A stretch of 64,000 nucleotides of DNA, taken from the NCBI RefSeq assembly GCF_001005215.1, contig NZ_LBNQ01000032.1, positions 1 to 64,000 of the forward strand, written 5' to 3'. This DNA is from Lampropedia cohaerens (GTDB taxonomy: Bacteria > Pseudomonadota > Gammaproteobacteria > Burkholderiales > Burkholderiaceae_C). Both the position numbers and the translations under genes were made by a program. Below are positions 25,047 to 36,337 of the stretch, one piece after another; the first letter of the stretch is position 1, and each line of letters begins with the position of its first letter. The notes under the pieces were generated by a model, which was given only the letters and a program-made list of their open reading frames with translations, was not told where the DNA came from and searched no databases.

Positions 25047-26009
25047 ATGGACTACAAGGACTATTACAAGATTCTTGGCGTGGCCAGGAATGCGAGTGCC
25101 GACGAAATCAAGAAGGCCTACCGCAGGCTGGCGCGCAAGTACCATCCGGACATCAGCACCGAGGCCGATGCGGTCGCGCGCATGGCGGAGATCAACGAAG
25201 CCCACGCCGTGCTTTCCGACCCCGAAAAACGCGCCGAATACGACGCGCTCGGCGAGCCCGGACAGTTTGCGCAGTCGGGAGGTTTTCAGCCGCCGCCGGG
25301 CTGGGGCCGCACGCGCGGCGGCAGTGCCCATTTCGACGATGCCACCGTTGACGATCTCGGCGGCTTTGGCGGAGGCCATTACAGCAGCTTCTTCGAGGAA
25401 TTCTTTGGCCGCGGCCGACGCCATCGCCAGGGCAGCGCGCCGGACATGCGCGGACAGGATCGCCACGCAACCATTGTGCTGACGATTCCCGAGAGCTACT
25501 CCGGAACCGTGCGCACCTTGCAGCTGCGCGGCGTCACCATGGATGCCGAAGGCCATGCGCATGACGATGTGCGCGAGCTGCAGGTCACTATTCCCAAGGG
25601 CGTCCATGAGGGCCAGATGATCCGGCTGGCCGGCAAGGGCGAGCCCGGCATCGGCAATGGACCGCCGGGCGACCTGCTGCTGCAGGTGCGCTTTGCCGAC
25701 GACCGGCGCTGGCACGCCGAGGGCAAGAACGTCTACCAGCAGCTGCCGCTGACTGTTTGGGAGGCGGCGCTGGGCGGAGTCGTGACCTTCGACACGCTGG
25801 CAGGACGGTTGGAAATCAACGTGCCGCCTGGCAGCCAGCCCGGGCGCAAGCTGCGCATCAAGGGCAAGGGCCTGCCGGCGCGTGAGCCTGGCGACCTGTA
25901 CCTGGTCGTGCAGCTGGCCGTGCCGGCACCGGTGACCGAAGCCCAGCGCGAGGCGTACCAGGCGCTGGCCAAGGCATTTGCGAATTTCAATCCGCGCGCA
26001 GGAGGATGA
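25047..26009 (+). CDS. cbpA: DnaJ-class chaperone CbpA
   Basis: 320 residues from the ATG at 25047 (GTGAGGA before it). The J-domain covers about 1-70 with the HPD motif in ARKYHPDIS, followed by a glycine/phenylalanine-rich linker (about 75-130) and a carboxy-terminal substrate domain with VTIPKGVHEGQMIRLAGKGEPG and GDLLLQVRF. The zinc-finger domain of DnaJ is absent, as in CbpA. It stimulates DnaK. cbpM begins four bases after the stop. Confidence 0.94.
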   Translation: MDYKDYYKILGVARNASADEIKKAYRRLARKYHPDISTEADAVARMAEINEAHAVLSDPEKRAEYDALGEPGQFAQSGGFQPPPGWGRTRGGSAHFDDATVDDLGGFGGGHYSSFFEEFFGRGRRHRQGSAPDMRGQDRHATIVLTIPESYSGTVRTLQLRGVTMDAEGHAHDDVRELQVTIPKGVHEGQMIRLAGKGEPGIGNGPPGDLLLQVRFADDRRWHAEGKNVYQQLPLTVWEAALGGVVTFDTLAGRLEINVPPGSQPGRKLRIKGKGLPAREPGDLYLVVQLAVPAPVTEAQREAYQALAKAFANFNPRAGG

Positions 26010-26012
26010 GCC

Positions 26013-26333
26013 ATGCCACACACGGAGCACGTCGTGCCAGAACTGCTGGGTGAGGAGCCGCTGACGCTCAGCCAGATCGCCCATGTCTGTTGCATTGAGG
26101 AGGCCTGGGTCGTGCAGCGCGTCAGCAGCGGAGTACTGCTGCCTGATGCGTGCGACGCGCAGTCTACGCCTCCGTCCGCGTGGCGGTTCAGCGCCCGAAT
26201 GCTGGCGCGCGCGCGCCGCATCGCAGAACTGGAGCGCACGTTCAATGCTGACCCTGAACTGGCCGCGCTGACGGCAGACCTGATGGAAGAAGTCCGCCGC
26301 CTGCGCCGCGCGCTGCAGCAGATGAGCGCGTAG
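26013..26333 (+). CDS. cbpM: Chaperone modulator CbpM
   Basis: 106 residues with a MerR-like helix-turn-helix amino part (LTLSQIAHVCCIEEAWVVQRVSSGVLLP) and a helical end (LMEEVRRLRRALQQM). CbpM binds the J-domain of CbpA and inhibits it. GGAGGATGAGCC precedes the ATG. Sequence similarity to known CbpM is modest, and the call rests partly on position directly after cbpA. Confidence 0.85.
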   Translation: MPHTEHVVPELLGEEPLTLSQIAHVCCIEEAWVVQRVSSGVLLPDACDAQSTPPSAWRFSARMLARARRIAELERTFNADPELAALTADLMEEVRRLRRALQQMSA

Positions 26334-26349
26334 TCGCCGTATACCGCGG

Positions 26350-27918
26350 TCAGGCCGTGCGGCGTGAAGCGGCTTTCCTGGCGCGCGTTTTCCCGCCAGT
26401 GCCACTGGGCGGGGCGGCATGCTCCGCCTGGCTCAGCAGGTAATGCAGCAGCATGCCCACAGGCCGACCGGTCGCCCCTTTGGCCGCGCCACTTTTCCAG
26501 GCCGTGCCGGCGATGTCCAGATGCGCCCAGGGCCAGTTGCCGACGAACTTCTGCAGGAACTTCGCCGCCGTGACAGAGCCGGCCTCGCGTCCGGCCACGT
26601 TGGCCACGTCGGCAAAGTTGCTCTTGAGCCCACTGGCGTAATCTTCGTCCAGCGGCATGCGCCAGGCCAGGTCCTGCGCCTGCTCGCCGGCCTGCAGCAG
26701 CGCATCGGCCAGCGCATCCTCGCTGGCGTAAAGGCCACTGCGCACGCCACCCAGGGCAATCACGCAGGCGCCAGTCAGCGTGGCAATATCGATGACGGCA
26801 CGGGGCTTGAAGCGATCGGCATAGGTCAGCGCGTCGCACAGAATGAGCCGGCCTTCCGCATCAGTGTTGAGGATCTCGATGGTCTGCCCGCTCATGCTGG
26901 TGACCACATCGCCGGGCTTGACCGCCTTGCCGCCGGGCATGTTCTCCGTGGCAGGAATCAGCCCGACGACGTTGATGGCTGGCTGCAGCCTTGCCAACGC
27001 CTCGAACACGCCCAACACGCTGGCGGCGCCGCACATGTCGAACTTCATTTCGTCCATGCCTGCTGCCGGCTTGATGGAAATGCCTCCGGTATCGAATGTC
27101 ACCCCCTTGCCCACCAGCACCACTGGCGCCTGCTCCTTGGCCGCCCCCTGATACTGCAGCTCGATGAACTGGGGCGGCGTGGCCGACCCTTGTGCCACGG
27201 CGAGAAATGCCCCCATCTTGAGCCGCGAAATCTCACGCAGGCCAAGGATCTTGGCCGTGATGTGCTTGTGCTTGGCCAGCGTGCGTGCCGTATCTGCCAG
27301 GTACGACGGCGTCGCATGGTTGGCCGGCAGGTTGCCCAGCTCACGCGCCAGGGCCACGCCGGCAGCAGCGGCCTGCGCCCGCTCGAACGCCTGCCGCGCG
27401 GCGGCGGCATCGGCCACGCCATACACCAGCTTTTGCAGCGCCAGTGGTTTTTCGCTGGGCTTGGTGGCGGTATAGCGGTAGCTGGTCGTGGCCAGCGTCA
27501 CAGCTGCGGCATAGTGCGCCGAGGCATCGGCTGCGGCGTCAAGGTTGACGACCACAGCCTTGCCAACGCTGCTGTGGCACAGTGCACTCTCACAGCCCGA
27601 CAGGGCCTTGCGCAGATCGGTCGCATTGCCCGTAGCAGTTGACGCCAGCACGACCTTGCGTGCAGCGACTTGTGCGACACTGTAGAGTGCCAGCGTCTGG
27701 CCGGCCTTGGCAGGCTCCAGATCACCGGCTTGCAGCGCTGCGTGCAGCGTCGCCTCCAGTGGCGGCTGCGCTGCGGCACTGGCGGTGCGCTTGCCCTGTT
27801 TCTGCGATGCCTGGCTCCCTGGCTGGTAGCTGCCGGGCACCAGCACCAGCAGCAAGTCGGCCTTCTCCTTGGCGGCGGAGGCCAGATTCAGGGATTTGAG
27901 TTCCAGCGAAGTGGGCAT
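26350..27918 (-). CDS. pepA: Leucyl aminopeptidase PepA
   Basis: 522 residues from the ATG at 27918, which follows TGGAGGAA. It is a hexameric, two-metal exopeptidase of family M17 in the cytoplasm. The metal and active-site residues are in [15 protein letters not shown] (Lys, Asp) and the signature [14 protein letters not shown]. The amino-terminal macro-like domain (1-170) is normal. The carboxy terminus has a basic tail ([13 protein letters not shown]). It is divergent from lptF, as in many proteobacteria. Confidence 0.96.
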   Translation of the reverse strand: MPTSLELKSLNLASAAKEKADLLLVLVPGSYQPGSQASQKQGKRTASAAAQPPLEATLHAALQAGDLEPAKAGQTLALYSVAQVAARKVVLASTATGNATDLRKALSGCESALCHSSVGKAVVVNLDAAADASAHYAAAVTLATTSYRYTATKPSEKPLALQKLVYGVADAAAARQAFERAQAAAAGVALARELGNLPANHATPSYLADTARTLAKHKHITAKILGLREISRLKMGAFLAVAQGSATPPQFIELQYQGAAKEQAPVVLVGKGVTFDTGGISIKPAAGMDEMKFDMCGAASVLGVFEALARLQPAINVVGLIPATENMPGGKAVKPGDVVTSMSGQTIEILNTDAEGRLILCDALTYADRFKPRAVIDIATLTGACVIALGGVRSGLYASEDALADALLQAGEQAQDLAWRMPLDEDYASGLKSNFADVANVAGREAGSVTAAKFLQKFVGNWPWAHLDIAGTAWKSGAAKGATGRPVGMLLHYLLSQAEHAAPPSGTGGKTRARKAASRRTA

Positions 27919-27974
27919 GGCGCGCGTTCCTCCAGTCGAAATCGATAACAAAAGCAATTCGGAAAACCCAACCC

Positions 27975-29075
27975 ATGTTGTTTGACGCATCCCTGCGCAA
28001 AGAACTCTCGCGCAGCTTTCTCGGCACCGTGACGGTGCTGCTGACCGTGGTGGTCACATTGATGCTGGTTCGTTCGCTGCGCATGGCCAGTCGTGGCGCG
28101 GTCGGGCCTTCCGACATTATGCTGGTGATGGGCTACACCGTGCTGGGTTACCTGCCCATCGTGCTGAGCCTGAGCATGTTCGTGGCCATCATTGGCACGC
28201 TGGCGCGCATGTACCGCGACAGCGAGATGGTGGTCTGGTTTGCCAGCGGCCGCGGGCTGAGCGGCTTCATTGCACCGCTGGCACGCTTTGCCATGCCCAT
28301 TGTGCTGGCCATTGGCGGCCTGTCGCTGGTGAGCTGGCCATGGTCGCAGGCGCAGGTGCTGGAGTTGCGCCACCAGTTCCAGCAGCGCAGTGACCTCGAC
28401 CGCATCGCTCCGGGGGAATTCCAGGTGTCCTCCAGCGGCGACAGCGTGTTCTTCGTGGACCGCGACAGCAGTTCGCTGGAGCATGCGCAGCAGATTTTCT
28501 TTGCCCAGGAGAAGGTCGACACGAGTGCGGTTACCACGGCGCGTCAAGCGAGCCTCGTGCAACAGCAGGGCCAGACCTGGGTGACACTGGATTCTGGCCA
28601 GCGCATCGAACAACTGCGCGGTGACGCGCCGGCGCTGCGGGTGGCGGATTTCGAGCGCTATGAGGTCCTGTTGCACAAAGAACCCATCAGCACTGCGGAG
28701 ACTTCCGTGCAAACCACGCCGACCCTGGAATTGCTGGCCCAGTCGTCCGACCCTGCCGCCCAAGCCGAACTGGCCTGGCGCATTGGCCTGATCCTGGCGG
28801 CCATCAACTACGTGCTGCTGGCGCTGGCGCTGACCAGCGGCAACCCACGCTCGGGCCGCACCGGTCATCTGGTGACAGCCCTGCTGGTGTTCATCGTCTA
28901 CTTCAACCTGCTCTCGCTCGGGGAGAGCTGGGTGGCGCGCGGCGCCATTGCAGGTGGTCTGTGGCTGGTGCTGCTGCACGGTGGCATCTTCCTGCTGGCC
29001 GTGGCGTGGCTGGCCATGCGCAACGCGCAATGGTCGCTGCGGCGGCTCTGGCCGGGCAGGAGGGCGGCGGCATGA
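27975..29075 (+). CDS. lptF: Lipopolysaccharide export permease LptF
   Basis: 366 residues of the YjgP/YjgQ family. Three membrane helices come before and three after a periplasmic beta-jellyroll domain (about 125-260). The opening [20 protein letters not shown] is typical. With LptG and LptB2 it extracts lipopolysaccharide from the inner membrane and passes it to LptC-LptA. Its stop overlaps the lptG start in ATGA. Confidence 0.95.
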   Translation: MLFDASLRKELSRSFLGTVTVLLTVVVTLMLVRSLRMASRGAVGPSDIMLVMGYTVLGYLPIVLSLSMFVAIIGTLARMYRDSEMVVWFASGRGLSGFIAPLARFAMPIVLAIGGLSLVSWPWSQAQVLELRHQFQQRSDLDRIAPGEFQVSSSGDSVFFVDRDSSSLEHAQQIFFAQEKVDTSAVTTARQASLVQQQGQTWVTLDSGQRIEQLRGDAPALRVADFERYEVLLHKEPISTAETSVQTTPTLELLAQSSDPAAQAELAWRIGLILAAINYVLLALALTSGNPRSGRTGHLVTALLVFIVYFNLLSLGESWVARGAIAGGLWLVLLHGGIFLLAVAWLAMRNAQWSLRRLWPGRRAAA

Positions 29076-30217
29076 AGATCGTCACGCGCATGCTGCAGTC
29101 GGAAATCATCGCTGCAGTGGCAATGACCACGGCAGCGTTTCTCGCGCTGCTACTGTTTTTCGACCTCATCAGCGAAAGCCGCTTCGTCAACCGCACCGGC
29201 GCGCAGACCTATGGGCTGCTGGAGATGCTCACGCACATGGCCTTCTCGGCGCCGCAGCACCTGTACGAGTTGCTGCCCATCTGCGTACTGATAGGCAGCA
29301 TCTTCGTGATGGTGCGCTATGCGCGCACCTCGCAGTTCACCATCTTGCGCACGGCCGGCCTGGGCCCGGGGCGGGCTCTGGCGATACTGCTGTCCGTCGG
29401 TGCCCTGTTTACCGCCATGACCTTCGTGCTCGGCGATTACGTGGCGCCCTGGGCCGAGCGCTCGGCCCAGCTGCTGCGCGCCCAACATGTGGGCGGTCAG
29501 ATCGTTGCTGGCGGCGGCCAGGGCGCCTGGCTACGCGAGCGCCAGCAGGACCATTCGGTCATCGTCAGCGTCACGGCACTGCGCACCGATGGCGAAGTGC
29601 AGGGCATCCGCATCTACACCTTTGCGCCCGACGGCAAGCTGGCGCGCCAGCTGCGTGCCGAGCGTGCCCAGATCCTGCCCGATGCCTGGCAGCTGCATGC
29701 GGTGCAGGAGGAGGTGTTGCCCACGCAGCAGCCGGCGCTGACCTTCGAGCCGGACGGCTCGCTCAGTGGCGACGTGCAGCCGCTGCAGGTCAACCGCCTC
29801 GACACCCTGCGCTGGCCCACCGCAATCACGCGCGAGATGGTCAATGCTGCCATTCTCAAGCCTGACGGCATGTCCACCATGCAGCTGTTCGATTACGTCG
29901 CGCATCTGCGCGCCAACGAGCAGGCGACCCAGCGCTTCGAGCTGGAGCTGTGGCGCAAGGTGTTCTACCCGCTGGGCTGTCTGGTCATGGTGGTGCTGGC
30001 GCTGCCGTTTGCCTATCTGCACTTTCGCACCGGCAACATGGTCAGCCAGATGTTCGTGGGCATTCTGGTCGGGGTGAGCTACCTGCTGCTCAACAACGTC
30101 CTCGGTTACGCCGGCACCCTGCGCAACTGGTCGCCGCTGCTGACGGCGGCAACACCCGCCCTGCTGTACAGCGCCCTGGCGATCGGCGTGTTTCTGCATA
30201 TGGTGCGTCGCCAATGA
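29072..30217 (+). CDS. lptG: Lipopolysaccharide export permease LptG
   Basis: 381 residues, with start ATG at 29072 inside the lptF stop. Six membrane helices surround a periplasmic jellyroll (about 130-265). Typical motifs are LTHMAFSAPQHLYELLPICVLIGS, the cytoplasmic TSQFTILRTAGL coupling helix that contacts LptB, and LPFAYLHFRTGNMVSQMFVGILVG near the end. It overlaps the following cbiX gene by ATGA. Confidence 0.95.
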   Translation: MKIVTRMLQSEIIAAVAMTTAAFLALLLFFDLISESRFVNRTGAQTYGLLEMLTHMAFSAPQHLYELLPICVLIGSIFVMVRYARTSQFTILRTAGLGPGRALAILLSVGALFTAMTFVLGDYVAPWAERSAQLLRAQHVGGQIVAGGGQGAWLRERQQDHSVIVSVTALRTDGEVQGIRIYTFAPDGKLARQLRAERAQILPDAWQLHAVQEEVLPTQQPALTFEPDGSLSGDVQPLQVNRLDTLRWPTAITREMVNAAILKPDGMSTMQLFDYVAHLRANEQATQRFELELWRKVFYPLGCLVMVVLALPFAYLHFRTGNMVSQMFVGILVGVSYLLLNNVLGYAGTLRNWSPLLTAATPALLYSALAIGVFLHMVRRQ

Positions 30218-30621
30218 GTCCTGACAACACCGCTTCCCTGCAACATACCGGCGTCATCCTGTTTGGTCACGGCTCGCGCGATCCGCTCTGGCGCGAGCCC
30301 ATGGAGCGCATGGCCGATGCACTGCGCCGGCGACGGGCAGACCGACCCGTTTTGTGCGCCTACCTGGAGCTGAGCAAGCCGGACCTGGAAGGCGCCATGC
30401 AACAGCTACGCGGGCAGCACCCGCAACTGCGTACGGTGTGGATCTATCCGGTCTTTCTGGGCATGGGAACGCATGCGCGTCAAGACCTGCCGCGCCTGCG
30501 CGATGAGCTGGCCGCGCAGCATCCGGACCTGACCATCGCCCTTGCCCCCGCACTGGGTACGGATGATCGGCTGATCGAACTGGTTGCCGACATCATCGAG
30601 GCGCAGATGGGCGATGCTTAG
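30214..30621 (+). CDS. CbiX/SirB-like chelatase family protein
   Basis: 135 residues, one half of the chelatase fold, as in small CbiX proteins. TGVILFGHGSRDPLWREP carries the metal-binding histidine, and YLELSKPDLEGAM and YPVFLGMGTHARQDLP carry the other conserved residues including a second histidine. Small CbiX proteins insert cobalt or iron into sirohydrochlorin. It overlaps the lptG stop by ATGA, and no tetrapyrrole gene is adjacent, so its role in siroheme or cobalamin synthesis is inferred from family only. Confidence 0.85.
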   Translation: MSPDNTASLQHTGVILFGHGSRDPLWREPMERMADALRRRRADRPVLCAYLELSKPDLEGAMQQLRGQHPQLRTVWIYPVFLGMGTHARQDLPRLRDELAAQHPDLTIALAPALGTDDRLIELVADIIEAQMGDA

Positions 30622-30639
30622 GACCTGTTCACGTCCCTT

Positions 30640-32774
<2,135 letters not shown>

Positions 32775-32905
32775 TCGCCCAGCCCTGGCAGCACCGCCGC
32801 TGCCATCGGCACCAGCGGCCGGCATTCAGCCTGCACCGCCTTCAGCGAATGTGCAGGCAGGGCTTGGCCGTCCAGCCTGACCACGGAGTTTGAGGAATCC
32901 CCATC

Positions 32906-33865
32906 ATGAACACCATTGCAGAGCCTGCCTCCCGCGTATCAAGTGCCGACAAGGCACGGCGCGAAGCGATCAAGCTGGAAAAGCGTCTGTGCCGCGAGGT
33001 CGCGCGCGCCATCACCGACTTCAACATGATTGAGGACGGCGACAAGGTCATGGTGTGCATGTCCGGCGGCAAGGACAGCTACACCCTGCTGGACATCCTG
33101 CGCAAGCTGCAAAAACGCGCCCCCATCCGCTTCGAGATCGTGGCCGTCAACCTGGACCAGAAGCAGCCGGGCTTTCCCGACCACATCCTGCCGGACTACC
33201 TGCGCGCGCAAGGGGTGGACTTCCACATCGAGACGCAGGACACCTACAGCATCGTCAAGCGCGTCATTCCCGAGGGCAAGACCACCTGCGGGCTGTGCAG
33301 CCGGCTGCGCCGCGCAATCCTCTATTCGGTGGCCGACCGGCTTGGCTGCACGAAGATTGCGCTGGGCCACCACCGCGACGACATCCTGCAGACCCTGCTT
33401 CTGAACATGTTCTTCGGTGGGCGCATGAAGGGCATGCCACCCAAGCTCGTCAGTGACGACGGCAAGCACGTGGTCATCCGCCCGCTGGCCTATATCCCGG
33501 AAAAGGACACCCGCCAGTGGGCCGAGTACCAGCAGTTCCCGATCATCCCCTGCAACCTCTGCGGCAGCCAGGACAACCTGCAGCGCCAGATCGTCGGCGA
33601 CATGCTGCGCGAGTGGGACAAGAAGTATCCCGGCCGCCTGGAGAGCATGTTCCGCGCCATGGGCAACATCGTCACCACGCACATGATGGACCCGCAGTTG
33701 CACGACTTCAAGGGCGCGCGTGCCACTGGCGTGGCCGAGCCCGGCGGCGACATGGCCTTTGACCCTGACAGCTTCCCCGAGAAGTTCGTGCCAGCTGCCA
33801 GTGGTGATACGCTGGGCATTACCATCCAGCTGCAGACGGACCTGGCTCGTTCGGCCTGCGGGTGA
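32906..33865 (+). CDS. ttcA: tRNA 2-thiocytidine synthetase TtcA
   Basis: 319 residues. TtcA adds sulfur to cytidine 32 of certain tRNAs, using ATP and an oxygen-sensitive iron-sulfur cluster. The PP-loop SGGKDS is at 53-58 and the cluster cysteines are in CGLC (128-131) and CNLC (216-219). [19 protein letters not shown] is another family block. The ATG follows TTGAGGAATCCCCATC. It sits downstream of nrdF with a 130-base gap. Confidence 0.96.
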   Translation: MNTIAEPASRVSSADKARREAIKLEKRLCREVARAITDFNMIEDGDKVMVCMSGGKDSYTLLDILRKLQKRAPIRFEIVAVNLDQKQPGFPDHILPDYLRAQGVDFHIETQDTYSIVKRVIPEGKTTCGLCSRLRRAILYSVADRLGCTKIALGHHRDDILQTLLLNMFFGGRMKGMPPKLVSDDGKHVVIRPLAYIPEKDTRQWAEYQQFPIIPCNLCGSQDNLQRQIVGDMLREWDKKYPGRLESMFRAMGNIVTTHMMDPQLHDFKGARATGVAEPGGDMAFDPDSFPEKFVPAASGDTLGITIQLQTDLARSACG

Positions 33866-33932
33866 CGGTGTACACCGCAGCGCACCGTTGTGCGTTGAGG
33901 GATCCGGGGTAACCAACCAGAGGAGACGCATC

Positions 33933-34556
33933 ATGACGGATCGCAGCTTGTCTTCCTTGCCACAGGCAAGCTATCGTCTGCTGATACTCGTGCTGGCAGT
34001 CATCACCCTGGCGCTGGCTGGCTGCAGCAGCACCCGCGTGATCGATAACGACGTGCGCACCTTCTCCACGCTGGCGTCCATGCCGGAGCCTCCAACCTAT
34101 CGGCTCCAGCGGCTGCCTTCACAGCAGATTGACAGCCCGTTTCGCGCCATGATCGAGCGCATCGCCACCGAGGAGCTGGCGCGCGTGGGCATGCAGCGCG
34201 ACGACACAAACGGCGCACTGCGGCTCGAACTTGGCGCCTACGCCAACGCCTACCTGCCCGATTGGCCGTATTACAGCAACTTCGGCTTCGGACTCGGCTA
34301 TGGCCCCTGGGGCTGGAATCCTGCCTTCGGTTACTGGGGCGGCTGGCGCGATCGTCCGCCCACCCTGTACGTGCGCGAGGTGCGCCTGATCCTGCGCGAT
34401 AGCGAAGGCAACGTGGTCTACGAGACATCGGCCCGCTATGACGACATCTGGACCAACGACGAGGCCATCTACCGCGCGCTGTTCCGCTCGGCGCTGGATG
34501 GTTTTCCGACGCCGCCACAGGGTGTCCGGCGCATTCGCCACGAAATCGTGCCATGA
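33933..34556 (+). CDS. DUF4136-type lipoprotein
   Basis: 207 residues from the ATG at 33933 (AGGAGA before it). A signal sequence ends in the lipobox LALAGC, giving an acylated cysteine at about position 30. The rest (DVRTFSTLASMP, FRAMIERIATEELARVGM, LYVREVRLILRDSEGNVVYETSARYD) matches the DUF4136 family of small envelope lipoproteins. A tyrosine/glycine/tryptophan-rich patch lies in the middle (about 112-132). Function unknown. It overlaps the next gene by ATGA. Confidence 0.8.
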   Translation: MTDRSLSSLPQASYRLLILVLAVITLALAGCSSTRVIDNDVRTFSTLASMPEPPTYRLQRLPSQQIDSPFRAMIERIATEELARVGMQRDDTNGALRLELGAYANAYLPDWPYYSNFGFGLGYGPWGWNPAFGYWGGWRDRPPTLYVREVRLILRDSEGNVVYETSARYDDIWTNDEAIYRALFRSALDGFPTPPQGVRRIRHEIVP

Positions 34557-35245
34557 ATGCCCCCCACACGCCGATGGAAGAGGCGCCAGATGAACTGCCC
34601 ATGGCGGCTACCCGCCTGACACTGATCCGCCACGGCGAAACCGACTGGAATCACAGCGCGCGCATCCAGGGCCACACCGACATCCCGCTCAACGCACGGG
34701 GCAGACAACAGGCCGGGCGCATGGCCCAGGCGCTGGCCGACAGCGCACCGGACGTCATCTACAGCAGTGACCTGCAGCGTGCCTGGCAGACCGCACAGGC
34801 GCTGCAGGAAACCACCAGCGCACCGCTGCTGCCGAATGCCGACCTGCGCGAGCGCTGTTTTGGCGTTTTGCAGGGGCAGACCATTGAACAGATCTGCGCA
34901 CAGGATGCAACGCTCGCCAAGGCCTTCAAGTCCCGTGATGCTGCCTACCGCCCGCCAGGCGGCGAGAGCATGCAGATGTTCCGCGACCGGGTTTTGCATG
35001 CCGTGGATCAACTTGCGGCGCGGCATGCCGGCCAGCATATCGTGCTGGTCGCGCATGGCGGCGTGCTGGACATCCTCTACCGCCATGCCGCAGGCCTGGA
35101 TCTGCAGGTCAGCCGCAGCTGGGTCATTGAGAACACCTCCATCCACCGGATGCTCTGGGCAGCGGGAACCCTCACGCTGCTGGCCTGGGGCGACGTGGCG
35201 CACCTCGACGCGCTGGCCGAGACCGCGCCGCAGCACTATGTGTAA
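34553..35245 (+). CDS. Histidine phosphatase (phosphoglycerate mutase-like)
   Basis: 230 residues. The phosphohistidine motif is LTLIRHGETDWNH, the second arginine is in YSSDLQRAWQTA, the catalytic glutamate in DLRERCFGVLQG, and the second histidine in VLVAHGGVLD. These mark a cofactor-dependent mutase or phosphatase (GpmB/CobC-like). The real substrate is uncertain, since this branch contains phosphatases of several small phosphoesters. It overlaps the DUF4136 gene by four bases and converges with the polyphosphate kinase. Confidence 0.85.
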   Translation: MNAPHTPMEEAPDELPMAATRLTLIRHGETDWNHSARIQGHTDIPLNARGRQQAGRMAQALADSAPDVIYSSDLQRAWQTAQALQETTSAPLLPNADLRERCFGVLQGQTIEQICAQDATLAKAFKSRDAAYRPPGGESMQMFRDRVLHAVDQLAARHAGQHIVLVAHGGVLDILYRHAAGLDLQVSRSWVIENTSIHRMLWAAGTLTLLAWGDVAHLDALAETAPQHYV

Positions 35246-35257
35246 GTACCTGTTCGC

Positions 35258-36199
35258 TCAGTAACGCTCCGGCACGTACATGTGCGCTGGCACCGGGTGG
35301 CGGGTGTAGTCGGCGTGGTAGACCCGCGGCGGCAGCACGACTTGCGGATGGGCAACGGGCTCGTACGGAATCTGCTCCAGCAGATGGCTGATGCAATTCA
35401 GGCGCGCCTTCTTCTTGTCTACCGCCTGCACGATCCACCACGGCGCCTCGGGAATGTGGGTGCGCTCGAGCATCACTTCCTTGGCCTTGGTGTAGTCCTC
35501 CCAGCGGCGGCGCGATTCCACGTCCATCGGGCTGAGCTTCCACTGCTTGAGCGGATCGTGGATGCGCGCCAGAAAGCGCGCTTCCTGCTCCTCGTCGGTG
35601 ATGGAGAACCAGTACTTGATCAGGCGGATGCCCGAGCGCACCAGCATGCGCTCGAACTCCGGCACGGACCGGAAGAACTCCTCGTACTGCGCATCCGTGC
35701 AAAAGCCCATGACCTTCTCGACCCCTGCGCGGTTGTACCAGCTGCGGTCAAACAGCACGATCTCGCCGCCAGCGGGCAGGTGCGTGACGTAGCGCTGAAA
35801 GTACCACTGCGTGCGCTCGCGGTCATTGGGTGCGGGCAAGGCGGCAACGCGGCACACGCGGGGGTTCAGGCGCTGGGTGATGCGCTTGATCACCCCGCCC
35901 TTGCCGGCCGAGTCGCGCCCCTCGAAGATCACGACGATCTTCTCCTTGGTGTGCTGCACCCAGTCCTGCAGCTTGACCAGCTCGCCCTGCAGACGCAGCA
36001 ACTCGCGGAAATAGGTCTGGCGCCCCAGCTGCCCCTGTGGCGCGTCGTCAGTGATCCCCAGCGATTCCAGAACCGTGGCATCGCCCAGGCGGGCATCGTC
36101 GATTTCCTGCTCCAGTTCCTCGTCATAGCTGTCGATCAGCTCGCGCCCGATGCTGCGCAGAACTTGTTCGTGGTGACTCAAGGTCGTACGTTCGTCCAT
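35258..36199 (-). CDS. ppk2: Polyphosphate kinase 2
   Basis: 313 residues. PPK2 enzymes move phosphate between polyphosphate and nucleotides, mostly making GTP or ATP from the diphosphates. Walker A is FEGRDSAGKGG and Walker B with the lid is EIVLFDRSWYNRAGVE; the lid arginines follow in KYWFSITDEEQEARF and RRRWEDYTKAKEVM. The length is typical for the single-domain class I group. It converges with the histidine phosphatase and lies beyond the amtB terminator. Confidence 0.93.
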   Translation of the reverse strand: MDERTTLSHHEQVLRSIGRELIDSYDEELEQEIDDARLGDATVLESLGITDDAPQGQLGRQTYFRELLRLQGELVKLQDWVQHTKEKIVVIFEGRDSAGKGGVIKRITQRLNPRVCRVAALPAPNDRERTQWYFQRYVTHLPAGGEIVLFDRSWYNRAGVEKVMGFCTDAQYEEFFRSVPEFERMLVRSGIRLIKYWFSITDEEQEARFLARIHDPLKQWKLSPMDVESRRRWEDYTKAKEVMLERTHIPEAPWWIVQAVDKKKARLNCISHLLEQIPYEPVAHPQVVLPPRVYHADYTRHPVPAHMYVPERY

Positions 36200-36286
36200 G
36201 GTGGCTGCGGTGTGAGAACCTGTTCAGAGAGACAGACACGCTAGCGCCTGCCTGTGTCAAATGCGTGAACAACGACGTCACCATGC

Positions 36287-36313
36287 AAAAAAACCGCCCG
36301 GTCTCCCGGGCGG
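36287..36313 (-). terminator. Intrinsic terminator of glnK-amtB
   Basis: CCGCCCGG and CCGGGCGG form a perfect 8-base stem (36294-36313) with a 4-base loop, followed on the minus strand by seven T, 25 bases after the amtB stop. Confidence 0.92.
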
Positions 36314-36337
36314 TCTCGGTCGCACGCCAGTGCCCGA

